Assembly: GCF_002289455.1 (NCBI RefSeq)
Contig: NZ_NTFS01000014.1
Location: forward strand, 1-35,770
Source: Brunnivagina elsteri CCALA 953
GTDB lineage: Bacteria > Cyanobacteriota > Cyanobacteriia > Cyanobacteriales > Nostocaceae
Direction of reading: 5' to 3'
DNA: 35,770 nt
Shown: piece by piece, positions 24,996 to 33,900 of the stretch
How the letters are laid out: every line of letters starts with the position of its first letter
Position numbering within the stretch: the stretch's first letter is position 1
Translations under genes and position numbers: made by a program
Notes under the pieces: model-generated
The model's database searches: none
Told to the model about the DNA's origin: nothing
Seen by the model: only the letters and a program-made list of their open reading frames with translations

Positions 24996-26204
24996 ATGGA
25001 TACCAAAGCATTTAAGCGATCGCTCCAACAATCGGAAAACTACCATCGTCGTAGTTTTGGTCACCAAGCTGAAGTTGCAACCCAATTAAAGTCGGAATAC
25101 CAAAGCAATTTAATTCAAGAGATACGCGATCGCAATTACAATTTTAAACGCGGTAATGTCACTATCCAACTAGCTCAGTCTTTTGGCTTTTGCTGGGGGG
25201 TAGAACGTGCTGTGGCAATGGCTTATGAGACTCGTCAGCATTTTCCCACTGAACAAATTTGGATTACTAATGAGATTATTCATAATCCATCGGTAAACCA
25301 ACGTTTGCGGGAAATGGAAGTCAAATTTATTCCCGTTGAAGCTGGAAATAAGGACTTTTCTATCGTTGGCAGTGGTGATGTGGTGATTTTACCAGCTTTC
25401 GGTGCTAGTGTTCAAGAAATGCAAATTCTCAATGAAAAGGGTTGCAAAATAGTTGATACTACTTGCCCTTGGGTTTCTAAGGTTTGGAACACAGTTGAGA
25501 AGCATAAAAAGGTCGAATTTACTTCAATTATTCACGGTAAATACAGCCACGAAGAAACGGTTGCGACTAGTTCTTTTGCGGGAATATATTTAATTGTTTT
25601 AAATATGCAGCAAGCTGAATATGTGGCTAATTACATCTTAAATGGTGGTGATAAAAATGAATTTATGGCGAAGTTTAGTAAATCTCATTCGGCTGGATTT
25701 AACCCCGATGTAGATTTAGAAAGAGTTGGTATTGCCAATCAAACCACTATGTTAAAAGGTGAAACCGAAGAAATCGGTAAATTATTTGAGCGGACAATGA
25801 TGAAAAAATATGGTCCACAAGAATTAAACCAACATTTTCAAAGCTTTAATACCATTTGTGATGCGACTCAAGAACGTCAAGATGCGATGTTTGAATTGGT
25901 CAAAGAAAAGCTAGATTTAATGTTAGTAATTGGTGGATTTAATTCATCGAATACGACTCATTTACAAGAAATTTCTGAAGAAAATCACATACCCTCATAC
26001 CATATTGATTGTGTAGAAAGAATTAAATCAGAAAATGAGATTGAACATCGCGAATTAAATGGAGAATTGCAGATAACAGAAAATTGGTTACCAGAAGGTG
26101 AAATTGTTGTTGGTGTTACTTCTGGTGCTTCCACTCCTGATAAAGTTGTCGAAGAGATTATTGAGAAAATCTTTGAATTGAAAGCATCAGCAGTGATGGT
26201 TTAG
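24996..26204 (+). CDS. ispH: 4-hydroxy-3-methylbut-2-enyl diphosphate reductase
   Basis: A 402-residue iron-sulfur enzyme making IPP and DMAPP in the last step of the MEP pathway, which feeds carotenoid, chlorophyll phytyl and quinone synthesis. The three cluster-binding cysteines are visible: C66 in [10 protein letters not shown]157 in [11 protein letters not shown] and C288 in [10 protein letters not shown]. The [11 protein letters not shown] block carries the conserved His, and [15 protein letters not shown] closes the fold. The extra N-terminal 50 or so residues and total length are typical of the cyanobacterial/plant-type IspH rather than the short enterobacterial form. It is monocistronic, following a gene-free gap from 24812 with A/T-rich sequence. 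Confidence 0.97.
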   Translation: MDTKAFKRSLQQSENYHRRSFGHQAEVATQLKSEYQSNLIQEIRDRNYNFKRGNVTIQLAQSFGFCWGVERAVAMAYETRQHFPTEQIWITNEIIHNPSVNQRLREMEVKFIPVEAGNKDFSIVGSGDVVILPAFGASVQEMQILNEKGCKIVDTTCPWVSKVWNTVEKHKKVEFTSIIHGKYSHEETVATSSFAGIYLIVLNMQQAEYVANYILNGGDKNEFMAKFSKSHSAGFNPDVDLERVGIANQTTMLKGETEEIGKLFERTMMKKYGPQELNQHFQSFNTICDATQERQDAMFELVKEKLDLMLVIGGFNSSNTTHLQEISEENHIPSYHIDCVERIKSENEIEHRELNGELQITENWLPEGEIVVGVTSGASTPDKVVEEIIEKIFELKASAVMV

Positions 26205-26304
26205 ATTTAGATTTGATATCTTAACGATAAACCTACGGTTCGCTGACGCGATCGCATTCGATTCATGTATTGATTCTTGAGTACAAAATCTATGCGATCG
26301 CAAA

Positions 26305-26676
26305 CTAATTCACGTTCAAAGCTTTCTTTTTCAACTCATCCAAGGAAACATACTCCAATGCTTTTTCATGGGTAGCTGACAGCACTATCGGGGGAGCAAA
26401 ACCAGCATCCAGCGCTTCTTTCCAACGGGAAGCACACAAACACCATCTATCTCCAGGTTGTAATCCGGGAAAGTTGTATTGGGGCATTGGTGTGGTTAAA
26501 TCATTCCCACGGGATTTACTAAACACGAGAAACTCCTCGGTAACTTCTGCACAAACCACATGAACTCCCATATCCATTGGTCCAGTTTCGCATAGTCCGT
26601 TGCGGTAAAAACCAGTTACCGGGGAACCACAGCAAAATTCCAGATTTCCACCTAAGACATTTTTTGCATCAGTCAT
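26305..26676 (-). CDS. DUF2237 family protein
   Basis: A 123-residue soluble protein with the hallmark DUF2237 blocks: NVLGGNLEFCCGSPVTGFYR at the start, DMGVHVVCAEVTEEFLVFSK in the middle, and PGDRWCLCASRWKEAL before a conserved PPIVLSATHEKAL. Four to five conserved cysteines (CC, CAEV, WCLC) might bind metal or react in redox chemistry, but the family has no established function. Length is normal. It is divergent from the PhyH-like gene. The gap before it (26205-26304) contains a short dispersed repeat with HIP1 sites. Confidence 0.93.
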   Translation of the reverse strand: MTDAKNVLGGNLEFCCGSPVTGFYRNGLCETGPMDMGVHVVCAEVTEEFLVFSKSRGNDLTTPMPQYNFPGLQPGDRWCLCASRWKEALDAGFAPPIVLSATHEKALEYVSLDELKKKALNVN

Positions 26677-26795
26677 AATAATTTGAATTTGAGATTTTAG
26701 ATTTTGGATTAATATAACTCTAACAAATTCAGCTTTGTCAGTGGTCAGTAATCAGTACTTAGGACATAAACTAAAAAAGGTAAACCTCAAAATCT

Positions 26796-27551
26796 ATGAC
26801 CGAATTAGAATGCTACTTATTTGACTTACAAGGATATATAGTAGTTGAAAATGCCCTCAACAGGGAACAAATAGCAACCTTAAAACAAATAGTCAATCAA
26901 CAAATAGTTAATCAAAATCAACCCGAAGCTAGTAGACTTCGCTTTGATTCGATGCTGGTATGGGGCAAACCTTTTCGCGATTTAATCGATAATTCCCATG
27001 TCACTCCCTACCTTGCCGAACTACTAGGAAAAGAATTTCGTTTAGACCATGATTATATACATATTATCCGGCAAGGAGAAGGTCCAGTGGGTTCATTTCT
27101 TCACGGTGGTGGAACTCCTTATGACCCTTGTCAATTCTACGAATTTAAACATGGTAAAATGCATAATGGTTTGACTGCTGTTGCTTACGAACTCAACGAT
27201 GTCAATCCTTCCGAAGGTGGATTTGGTTGTGTACCAGGTAGTCACAAAAGTAATTATTCCTTCCCTAGAGAATGGCTAAATCTAGAGAAAGTTAATAGTT
27301 GTGTACAAACGGTATCAGTCAAAGCCGGAAGTGCAATCATATTTACCGAAGCATTGACACATGGTACTGTTCCCTGGAAAGGAGAATGCGATAAGCAAAG
27401 CTTAATGTCGGAGACATGCCGCACCACAATATTTTACAAATACTCACCACAAAATATAGCCTGGGCTAGATACTACTACAATGCCGATAATTTTCCCGAT
27501 TTAACCCCGCAACAACGGCAAATCCTCAGAATACCTGGCATTTCCACCTAA
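26796..27551 (+). CDS. Phytanoyl-CoA dioxygenase (PhyH) family protein
   Basis: A 251-residue Fe(II)/2-oxoglutarate-type oxygenase. The N-terminal YLFDLQGYIVVENALNREQI is typical of PhyH proteins. The double-stranded beta-helix carries a candidate metal His at 103 (FLHGGG) and the distal His at 189 in ALTHGTVPWKG, with Arg at 209 (CRTTIFYKY) positioned for 2-oxoglutarate. NPSEGGFGCVPGSHKSNY is the central family motif. The normal HxD pair is not obvious (H103 is followed by GG, with D at 110), so the metal site should be treated with caution. Substrate unknown. Confidence 0.87.
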   Translation: MTELECYLFDLQGYIVVENALNREQIATLKQIVNQQIVNQNQPEASRLRFDSMLVWGKPFRDLIDNSHVTPYLAELLGKEFRLDHDYIHIIRQGEGPVGSFLHGGGTPYDPCQFYEFKHGKMHNGLTAVAYELNDVNPSEGGFGCVPGSHKSNYSFPREWLNLEKVNSCVQTVSVKAGSAIIFTEALTHGTVPWKGECDKQSLMSETCRTTIFYKYSPQNIAWARYYYNADNFPDLTPQQRQILRIPGIST

Positions 27552-27567
27552 CCTAATAGAAAAATGT

Positions 27568-27591
27568 AGAGACGCGATACATCGCGTCTCT
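27568..27591. terminator. Bidirectional hairpin between PhyH gene and cydB
   Basis: AGAGACGCGAT and ATCGCGTCTCT form an 11-bp perfect stem around a two-base loop, between two convergent stop codons (27551 and 27617). A T/A-rich stretch follows on both sides. The palindrome belongs to the same family of AGAGACG-type cyanobacterial hairpins as 4229-4249 and probably ends both transcripts. Confidence 0.65.
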
Positions 27592-27616
27592 CTTGAATTT
27601 GTTAAAAAATCAGAAA

Positions 27617-28633
27617 CTATTCATAACCATGTTCATGACTGGTAATCTTACCCCGGAAAACCACATATTGGTAGATGTTATAAAACAACATTACCGGAAT
27701 TAAGAAGCCAACAAAAATCAACATGAATACCAACGCACTAGCATCAGCAGCAGCATCATAAATGGTTATTTGCGAAGGAATCACATAAGGGAAAACCACC
27801 AATGCTAATCCGATAAATGTCAGTACAAAAATTAAAATTGTCCAAACAAAAGGTGCTTTATCCTTTTTATTTTCCAAACTCTTCAAAAGTTGATATATTA
27901 GCAAAATTCCTAATAGGGGAATTAATGCAAAAATATAAACTAATGGAGCTTGAAATAACTTACTCCGGGCACTTTCATAAAATATCGGCGTAGTAATAGT
28001 AATGAAAATTGCACCCATTAAAGTAGTGTACGCAGATAACTTAGCAGTTTGATAATGATTTTCCTGCAACTCACCTTCAGTTTTCCAAACCAAATAAGTT
28101 GAACCAATCAATACGTAACCTTGAATCAAAGTTAAGGCAACTAGTATTGATTGCCAGCTTAAAAAATCCCAAGTAGAACCAATAAAATGCCCAGCTTTAT
28201 CGACATTAATCCCTTTCAAAACAGCACCTAATGCAAAACCTTGACCAAGTGCAGCTAAAAAACTTCCAACTCCAAAAGCTAGATTCCAAAACAATTTTCG
28301 ATTCGCATGTTCGCGAAATTCAAATGCCACAGCCCGAAAAATAAACCCAAACAACATGATGTTAATCGGGATATAAAGTGCATTCAAAATAGTCGCGTAG
28401 GCAAGGGGAAATGCACCGAATAAACTTCCCCCCATTAATACTAACCAAGTCTCATTTGCATCCCAAATATTGCTCAAACTTGTCATTAAAATACCGCGTC
28501 TTTCCTCATTCGATGCTGTTAGCGATAAAATTCCCACACCTAAATCAAATCCATCTAACATCACATAAAGGAAGAGAAATAAGGCAAGAATTCCAAACCA
28601 AACTTGAGGAAGAAAATATTTAAGCGTTTCCAT
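27617..28633 (-). CDS. cydB: Cytochrome bd-type quinol oxidase subunit II
   Basis: A 338-residue membrane protein with eight to nine hydrophobic helices. It begins METLKYFLPQVWFGILALFL and contains LDGFDLGVGILSL and the DANETWLVLMGGSLFGAFPLAYA run, the classic CydB signature. It pairs with CydA to form the bd oxidase, which reduces oxygen with quinol without pumping protons; in cyanobacteria it works in thylakoid or plasma membrane and protects under over-reduction. Its start lies 18 bp after the cydA stop, so the two form an operon. The length is normal. Confidence 0.96.
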   Translation of the reverse strand: METLKYFLPQVWFGILALFLFLYVMLDGFDLGVGILSLTASNEERRGILMTSLSNIWDANETWLVLMGGSLFGAFPLAYATILNALYIPINIMLFGFIFRAVAFEFREHANRKLFWNLAFGVGSFLAALGQGFALGAVLKGINVDKAGHFIGSTWDFLSWQSILVALTLIQGYVLIGSTYLVWKTEGELQENHYQTAKLSAYTTLMGAIFITITTPIFYESARSKLFQAPLVYIFALIPLLGILLIYQLLKSLENKKDKAPFVWTILIFVLTFIGLALVVFPYVIPSQITIYDAAADASALVFMLIFVGFLIPVMLFYNIYQYVVFRGKITSHEHGYE

Positions 28634-28651
28634 TTTCTACTACTACCAAAC

Positions 28652-30094
28652 TTACTGCTGTGCTTCAACTGGACGTTCATCGGGGAGAAACTCTGCGGGA
28701 GTCGTATCAATAGCTACCTCAGTGTCGATTCCTGGTACTGGTAACTGCAAATTTGGTCCTTTGCGAATGATGCGACTGCCAAAATACAAAGCAGTAAACA
28801 ACAGAAACGAGTAAACCACTGCATAACCAATCAAAGTGGTGAGAACATTACTTGGTGGCAAATGAGACACCGAATCAACAGTGCGGAGTTGATTGTAAAC
28901 CGTCCAAGGTTGCCTACCAACACAGCGAACAATCCAACCTGTATCAATCGCGATATAACCAAGTGGTGCAGCAAATATCCAAGCACGGAGTAACCATTTT
29001 TGCTGTTCAATATTCTCCTCCGCAAGTTTGCCCCGCAGCCATTGTATGGCAGTCAAGAACATCAACCCAACTAGGGCGAATCCAATACCTACCATTGTGC
29101 GGAAAGCGTAATAAATTAGACCAACTAAATGGGGTCGGTTTTGCGGTGGAAAATCCTTTAATCCGAGTACAGGTTTGGAGAGATTTTGTTTAAATTCGAG
29201 AACATAACCCAATCCATTCGGTATCTTAATTTCCCAATCATTTTTTTCAGCTTTATCGTTAGGTAATGCAATCAAGCTGTAATTTGCGGGTTTACCTGCG
29301 GGAGATGTTTCCCACTTTGCTTCCATTGCTGCCAGCTTTGCGGGTTGACGTTCGTATACCTGTTCCGCACTTAAGTGACCAATATAGACTTGTAACGGAG
29401 CAACGGCAATAATCGTAGCCAAAACTATCTTTAACGATTTCGAGAAAAACGCTGAATTACGTTTGTTGATGATGTACCAAGCACTAATTCCCCCAATTAC
29501 AAACAGCGAAGTCTCCAATGTGGCAAAGAACATGTGGAGAATACTGTATTTCATGAACGGATTGAATATTGCCTGAAAATAGTCACTGATAATAAACTTA
29601 CCATTAACTAATTCCCCACCCGCAGGGGTTTGCATCCACGAATTTGCTACCAAAATCCAAAATGTAGACATATTCGCACCAACAGCCACAAGAATCGTGG
29701 CAACGTAGTGAATTGCTGGGTTGACACGTTCCCAACCAAACACCATAATTCCCAACGAAGCTGCCTCCAGCATAAAAGCCCAAGTCGCTTCAAATCCCAT
29801 GATGCTGCCAAAAAAGTTACCGACAGCTTCCGAAAAAGGTGCCCAATTCGTCCCAAACTGGAATTCCATTGGAATCCCCGTTGCTACCCCAATTCCAAAG
29901 TTGAGGATGTATAACTTCGACCAAAAGCGAGCATGGTGATAGTAGTCAGGATTGCGGGTTTTTAACCACAATCCCTCGACAATGACCAAATAAATGCCCA
30001 TACCAGTAGTGAGTACGGGCCAGAGCATGTGGAATAATGCCGTTAGTGCGAATTGCGATCGCGACAAAACAAGGGTATTGGAAAGAAAATCCAT
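28652..30094 (-). CDS. cydA: Cytochrome bd-type quinol oxidase subunit I
   Basis: A 480-residue haem-carrying subunit. The start is taken at 30094 because MDFLSNTLVLSRSQFALTAL is the usual N-terminus, with the haem b595 ligand His in ALFHMLWP; a TTG 18 nt upstream adds six unlike residues. Further landmarks: the ATGIPMEFQFGTNW helix, the QVYIGHLSAEQVYERQPAKLA quinol loop region, and the CVGRQPWTVYNQLRT motif. The GRQPW motif and short Q-loop are typical of the short-loop bd group that includes cyanobacterial oxidases. Operon with cydB. No cydX-like or cydCD genes are visible. Confidence 0.96.
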   Translation of the reverse strand: MDFLSNTLVLSRSQFALTALFHMLWPVLTTGMGIYLVIVEGLWLKTRNPDYYHHARFWSKLYILNFGIGVATGIPMEFQFGTNWAPFSEAVGNFFGSIMGFEATWAFMLEAASLGIMVFGWERVNPAIHYVATILVAVGANMSTFWILVANSWMQTPAGGELVNGKFIISDYFQAIFNPFMKYSILHMFFATLETSLFVIGGISAWYIINKRNSAFFSKSLKIVLATIIAVAPLQVYIGHLSAEQVYERQPAKLAAMEAKWETSPAGKPANYSLIALPNDKAEKNDWEIKIPNGLGYVLEFKQNLSKPVLGLKDFPPQNRPHLVGLIYYAFRTMVGIGFALVGLMFLTAIQWLRGKLAEENIEQQKWLLRAWIFAAPLGYIAIDTGWIVRCVGRQPWTVYNQLRTVDSVSHLPPSNVLTTLIGYAVVYSFLLFTALYFGSRIIRKGPNLQLPVPGIDTEVAIDTTPAEFLPDERPVEAQQ

Positions 30095-30215
30095 AAGTGC
30101 ATTGGTTCCCAAAAAATCGGCTACTCCGTTTAATGTTGTAGCCGTTTGTCCCAGCAGTTACATATCTTAATAGGAACTTAAGATACGACATTAAGTAGTA
30201 GTTAAGATTTACGCA

Positions 30216-31091
30216 CTATGGATATACAGTTTCAGCAACTAGAATGGGCTGATTTCGATATTTTGCTTCCATTTCTCTTTTGACATCAGAATCCCAGTTG
30301 AGGTTGTATTGTTGCTCAATTTCACTCGCTATAAATGGACGAACTTCACCGACTACCGCAACCTTCTGACCTTTATTAATAGGGGTTTTTAGTTCGGATG
30401 TCAGTAAAACGGGTAAATCGCGATAAGCGGAGCTTAATGCCAGAGGCATATCGCGAAATATTCTTTGTTGATGCAATGTCATCAGAATTGGACTGGTAAT
30501 ATCCCCAACTTTCCCTGTAACTGCCACAGTCTGACCATAATAGGATTTTGGGTTATCTGCGATTTGATTGGGTTGTGGAGCCAGGATGATATCTTCTGCG
30601 ACAACCACAGGTTTGTTGACATAATCGCGATATTGCTCTGCTTGTAGATTCAAGTTGTAGTCGCGTTCAATTTCGGAAATCGAAAAGTTGCGAACCTTAC
30701 CTGTAACTTGTATTTCCACATTGCGATATGCCTCCGGCATTAAGCTCCGCTTATCGCTTGGTAATTTGAATGGTACTCCCGAAGCATTCACGACTAAAAC
30801 TGGCTCTTGCTGGGAGAAAAATCCATCTTTGAGGATAAAGGAATTCGTACCAATTTGTCCGATCGGTTTACTTGCGATTGTTACTGTTTTTCCCCGAAAA
30901 TTGTTTGAGTTGTTCGCAACTTCAGATGCATGGATTGGTTTTAATGGTGAAGATGCAGTCGGTTGATTGAAGTTTCCATTTTGGGCAGAAAGTGCCAGAA
31001 TCACTAGTGATACAATTACACCTACATCCCAAATACTCTGAATTGCACTACGTCGTTTGGGTGAGGGTTCGCTTTCGATTTGGTAAGTCAT
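30216..31091 (-). CDS. Membrane-anchored protein with two tandem related domains
   Basis: A 291-residue protein with one N-terminal transmembrane helix (about residues 24-40, VGVIVSLVILALSA), so mostly periplasmic or lumenal. The rest is a two-fold repeat. GKTVTIASKPIG with VEIQVTGKVRNFSISEIERD and YNLNLQ/VVVAEDII matches GQTVAVTGKVG with VAVVGEVRPFIASEIEQQ and YNLNWD/ILVAETV. The GxxVxVxGxV strands suggest OB-like barrels. I do not recognise the family. It sits 121 bp upstream of cydA on the same strand; a link to the oxidase is possible but unproven. Two opposite-facing copies of a 35-bp dispersed repeat are read through as coding sequence. Confidence 0.75.
   Translation of the reverse strand: MTYQIESEPSPKRRSAIQSIWDVGVIVSLVILALSAQNGNFNQPTASSPLKPIHASEVANNSNNFRGKTVTIASKPIGQIGTNSFILKDGFFSQQEPVLVVNASGVPFKLPSDKRSLMPEAYRNVEIQVTGKVRNFSISEIERDYNLNLQAEQYRDYVNKPVVVAEDIILAPQPNQIADNPKSYYGQTVAVTGKVGDITSPILMTLHQQRIFRDMPLALSSAYRDLPVLLTSELKTPINKGQKVAVVGEVRPFIASEIEQQYNLNWDSDVKREMEAKYRNQPILVAETVYP
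30420..30454 (-). repeat. 35-bp dispersed repeat within a CDS, copy A
   Basis: GCGATATGCCTCTGGCATTA and AGCTCCGCTTATCGC when read on the minus strand. It is translated as DMPLALSSAYRD in the second domain of the 30216-31091 protein. It differs from the copy at 30723-30757 at a single base, but lies in the opposite orientation. Confidence 0.8.
30723..30757 (+). repeat. 35-bp dispersed repeat within a CDS, copy B
   Basis: The same 35-bp sequence with one substitution (GCCTCCGGC), now on the plus strand, so the gene reads its complement as SDKRSLMPEAYRN in the first domain. A related fragment (GATAAGCGGAGCTTAA) occurs at 31794-31809 in front of aroC. Confidence 0.8.
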
Positions 31092-31849
31092 AGCCTACAT
31101 TCTTCCTATCCAATGTTAGTAAAGTATTGTCGGCGTTCAAAAAGTGATAGCAAGCTGTGATAATTTGCTATTATTTGGTTACGCCATCCCTGGTTAAATT
31201 TGCTCTTATGCCACCCCAATGACTAATAAACCCATTTTTCTTATTTAGGAATAGATACAAGTTATGACAGCGCTATTTCCTGAAAAAACACTAATGCTTT
31301 GCGCCGCAATTAAATTAACTTTCACTATTCTGTTTTTATATTGGGTTACTCTTTGTATTTTCTTAAAGTTTTGACTGCTCACACCACACAATTGTTCACT
31401 GTGACAGAGCTAAAGTTTTATTTTTTTCTTTATCTAAAAAAATATCTGATTAGATTCCATTTGCCGTAGAAAGGCTCCTTTTTATTAGCTTAGAGGATGA
31501 GATTGCAAATGCTATCTCCCGTAAGTATCTAGGGAACATCTATCTTGAGTAGGAACACCGTCATTTAATATTACAGGAAATAATTGTTAAATAAATTTAT
31601 AAATTTAAATTTTTTCTTTCTTAACTTAAAGTTAATTACTTTAACAAGAGAAAAATAATCCAAATTTTTTTTGGGGTTTTCCCGTGGGGTGAGAAGTCGG
31701 GTTACTTGGTTAGTCGTGCTGAGTTTAAGATTATTTGTGGGGGTTAGGAACCCGACTTCCTGGGTTTTCGCTGGGTGCGATACGCCTTTGGCGATAAGCG
31801 GAGCTTAACGCGGTAAAATATAAAAACTGGGCGCGTATGAAAGATTATT
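31092..31849. other. Long gene-poor gap before aroC
   Basis: 757 bp, A/T-rich, without a convincing gene apart from the small frame at 31264-31374. The distal part has an A/T run (31580-31650), then a large inverted repeat: GAAGTCGGGTT at 31693-31703 and AACCCGACTTC at 31749-31759 with a 45-base loop. A dispersed repeat at 31777-31811 (GCGATACGCCTTTGGC, then GATAAGCGGAGCTTAACGC) ends 38 bp before the aroC ATG. The promoter of aroC must lie upstream of or within these repeats. Confidence 0.7.
31264..31374 (+). CDS. Possible small hydrophobic protein (36 aa)
   Basis: A 36-codon frame inside the long gap between the 30216-31091 gene and aroC. It encodes a short polar start (MTALFPEKT) and one strongly hydrophobic stretch (LTFTILFLYWVTLCIFLKF) ending right at the stop. 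An AGGA lies 14 nt upstream, which is far for a ribosome site. Size and topology recall tiny membrane subunits, but no known one is matched, and it lacks CydX features. It may equally be a chance frame. Confidence 0.22.
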   Translation: MTALFPEKTLMLCAAIKLTFTILFLYWVTLCIFLKF

Positions 31850-32938
31850 ATGGGTAATACGTTTGGGCATTTGTTTCGGATTACGACATTTGGTGAGTCT
31901 CACGGTGGTGGTGTGGGAGTTGTGATTGATGGTTGTCCTCCTCGACTGGAAATTAGCAGTGAGGAAATCCAGTTTGAACTCGATCGCAGACGACCTGGAC
32001 AAAGTAAAATTACTACACCACGGAAGGAAGAGGATAAGTGCGAAATTCTCTCTGGTGTGTTTGAGGGGAAAACTCTGGGTACTCCCATATCCATTTTGGT
32101 ACGCAACAAAGATACGCGATCGCAAGATTATGATGAGATGTCGGTGAAGTATCGTCCTTCCCATGCAGATGCAACCTATGATGCTAAATATGGGTTTCGT
32201 AACTGGCAAGGTGGTGGCAGGTCATCCGCTCGTGAGACAATTGGTAGGGTGGCAGCAGGTGCGATCGCTAAAAAAATCCTCCGGCAAGTTGCTGGTGTGG
32301 AAGTTATCGCTTATGTTCAACGCATCAAGGGTTTGGAAGGAATTATTGATGTCAATACAGTCACTTTAGCAGATGTGGAAAGCAATATTGTCCGCTGTCC
32401 CGACGCTGCAACTGCCGATAAAATGATTGAGTTAATCGAGCAAACTGGCAGACAAGGTAATTCGATTGGTGGTGTTGTTGAATGCGTCGCACGTCACGTT
32501 CCCAAGGGTTTGGGTGAACCTGTTTTTGATAAGTTAGAGGCAGATATTGCTAAGGCTGTAATGTCCCTTCCCGCTAGTAAGGGGTTTGAAATTGGTTCGG
32601 GTTTTGATGGCACTTTATTGACGGGTTTTGAACATAACGACGAATTTTATACTGATGAAGATGGGGAAATTCGCACTCTAACTAATCGTTCCGGTGGGGT
32701 TCAAGGTGGTATTTCTAATGGGGAAAATATCATTATTCGTGTAGCATTTAAGCCTACTGCAACTATCCGTAAAGAGCAGAAAACCGTTACAAATGAAGGT
32801 GAAGAGACTGTTTTAGCTGGTAAAGGAAGACATGACCCCTGTGTTTTACCCCGTGCTGTACCGATGGTGGAAGCGATGGTGGCTTTAGTTTTGTGCGACC
32901 ATTTATTAAGGAATCATGGACAATGTAAGTTGCTGTAA
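31850..32938 (+). CDS. aroC: Chorismate synthase
   Basis: A 362-residue FMN-dependent enzyme catalysing the last shikimate-pathway step, EPSP to chorismate, feeding aromatic amino acids, quinones and folate. The three family signatures are present: [17 protein letters not shown] at the start, [20 protein letters not shown] in the middle (with the GRSSARE Arg), and [12 protein letters not shown] followed by [18 protein letters not shown] at the end. Length is normal and the gene is complete. It stands alone, with repeat-rich DNA upstream and a small palindrome downstream. Confidence 0.97.
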   Translation: MGNTFGHLFRITTFGESHGGGVGVVIDGCPPRLEISSEEIQFELDRRRPGQSKITTPRKEEDKCEILSGVFEGKTLGTPISILVRNKDTRSQDYDEMSVKYRPSHADATYDAKYGFRNWQGGGRSSARETIGRVAAGAIAKKILRQVAGVEVIAYVQRIKGLEGIIDVNTVTLADVESNIVRCPDAATADKMIELIEQTGRQGNSIGGVVECVARHVPKGLGEPVFDKLEADIAKAVMSLPASKGFEIGSGFDGTLLTGFEHNDEFYTDEDGEIRTLTNRSGGVQGGISNGENIIIRVAFKPTATIRKEQKTVTNEGEETVLAGKGRHDPCVLPRAVPMVEAMVALVLCDHLLRNHGQCKLL

Positions 32939-32961
32939 TTTCTGAGACTCCCACAATGAGT

Positions 32962-32981
32962 ATAATCATCGGGATGATTAT
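32962..32981 (+). terminator. Palindrome after aroC
   Basis: ATAATCATC and GATGATTAT make a nine-pair stem with a two-base loop, 24 nt past the aroC stop and 20 nt before the next start. It has no U-tract, so it could be either a weak transcript end or an operator-like site for the following gene. Confidence 0.4.
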
Positions 32982-33000
32982 GGATATAATGCTTTAATAA

Positions 33001-33255
33001 ATGGATTTTATTACAATTTTAGGGTTAGTCGCTGCCACTTTAACCACGTTTTCATTTGTACCGCAAATGCTAAAAACATGGCGAAGTAAATCAGCCAAAG
33101 ATGTTTCTTTTGTGATGTTGATTAGTTTTAATTTGGGTATTTTCCTCTGGTTAATTTACGGAATTTCTCTGAATGCTTTACCAATTATCTTTGCTAACAG
33201 CATCACTCTATTTTTTAACTTAATCATTCTCTGGTTGAAAATTAAGTATAAATAA
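33001..33255 (+). CDS. SemiSWEET-like PQ-loop sugar transporter
   Basis: An 84-residue protein with three transmembrane helices and one PQ-loop motif: the first helix ends TTFSFVPQMLKTWRSKSAKDV, then SFVMLISFNLGIFLWLIYGI and a third helix ILFANSIT-type. This matches bacterial SemiSWEETs, which work as dimers to move sugars across the inner membrane by rocker-switch exchange. The Asn in the third helix (FANSIT) fits the conserved binding-site residue. Family and size agree well. The substrate is not known. It stands 62 bp behind aroC and may be co-transcribed with it. Confidence 0.9.
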   Translation: MDFITILGLVAATLTTFSFVPQMLKTWRSKSAKDVSFVMLISFNLGIFLWLIYGISLNALPIIFANSITLFFNLIILWLKIKYK

Positions 33256-33352
33256 ATTCAAGTGTTTCATCTGGGTTCATTTTTTAAGGAATCGGGGAAT
33301 AGAAAGAACATCAAATATCCCAACTATCTGATTTTCCAATTTTATCATTAGT

Positions 33353-33380
33353 GAGGGCGGGGTTTTCCCGCCCCTACGAT
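33353..33380. repeat. Dispersed G/C-rich palindromic repeat, copy 3
   Basis: GAGGGCGGGG-TTTT-CCCGCCCCTAC forms a hairpin 14 nt beyond the stop of the 33394-33792 gene. Related to copies at 4309-4334 and 13487-13510. Confidence 0.65.
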
Positions 33381-33393
33381 TTGGTTTACTAGT

Positions 33394-33792
33394 TTATTTG
33401 GGACTACTGTAAGAAATTCGACCGTTATCTTGAATTGTCAAATGATGTTCTTTATTACTTGGAGTAGCCATACTTCTTAATGAAGAAGCCTGAATCGGAA
33501 TACCTGCGGCAAGTTTACCATTTACTGTAAATGAATTTTGATTCCTAGGTTTAAATTTCCATGTTTGTTCTTGACCTGGAAGTATATTTTGGATTTCAAA
33601 TGTCTTATTATTGACTTTGACTTGCATGAAATTTACTGTACTTTCTGATTGATTTCGCAGAATTAACATTGCTTGTGATTCATCTACAGAACTGCAAGCT
33701 CTCAAGCCAATTAATGATAAACTAGCAAGAATAAATACTGCTCTGATACGCTTAAAAATTACTCGTTTAGATACTACTTTGTTGACAGTCAT
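33394..33792 (-). CDS. Exported or membrane-anchored hypothetical protein
   Basis: A 132-residue protein. A Lys/Arg-rich start is followed by a hydrophobic segment ([13 protein letters not shown]) and a cysteine (RACSS) that resembles a lipobox, but with Arg at the critical position, so lipid attachment is doubtful. The mature part is small and beta-rich ([32 protein letters not shown]). I recognise no family. It is divergent from ureE, with the probable NtcA box 15 bp before its start, so it may be repressed or activated with nitrogen status; this is inference only. Confidence 0.6.
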   Translation of the reverse strand: MTVNKVVSKRVIFKRIRAVFILASLSLIGLRACSSVDESQAMLILRNQSESTVNFMQVKVNNKTFEIQNILPGQEQTWKFKPRNQNSFTVNGKLAAGIPIQASSLRSMATPSNKEHHLTIQDNGRISYSSPK

Positions 33793-33806
33793 GGTAAAAC
33801 CTCTCC

Positions 33807-33820
33807 GTACGGAAAAATAC
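33807..33820. promoter_or_regulatory. Perfect NtcA box between a hypothetical gene and ureE
   Basis: GTA-CGGAAAAA-TAC is an exact match to the palindromic NtcA consensus GTA-N8-TAC. A TAN3T-type -10 hexamer (TAAAAT, 33846-33851) follows after 25 bp, slightly beyond the usual 20-24. NtcA control of urea use fits the ureEFG genes downstream. The site could also act on the divergent gene. Such a six-base match occurs by chance several times in 36 kb, so position is the main support. Confidence 0.5.
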
Positions 33821-33900
33821 TGAGAACACGTAAAAACTACGTAGGTAAAATCAATAAGTTGCTATGTTTAGATAGTTCCCAAAAATTCAGTACAAATAAC

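Noticed and set aside
31365-31400. CTGCTCACACCACAC resembling the conserved loop of the cyanobacterial small RNA Yfr1
   Set aside because: The motif has a mismatch and the flanking hairpins and terminator of Yfr1 are absent.
33394-33792. Lipoprotein assignment for the hypothetical protein
   Set aside because: The cysteine is preceded by Leu-Arg-Ala, and Arg is not tolerated in a normal lipobox, so only a membrane-anchored or exported protein is claimed.
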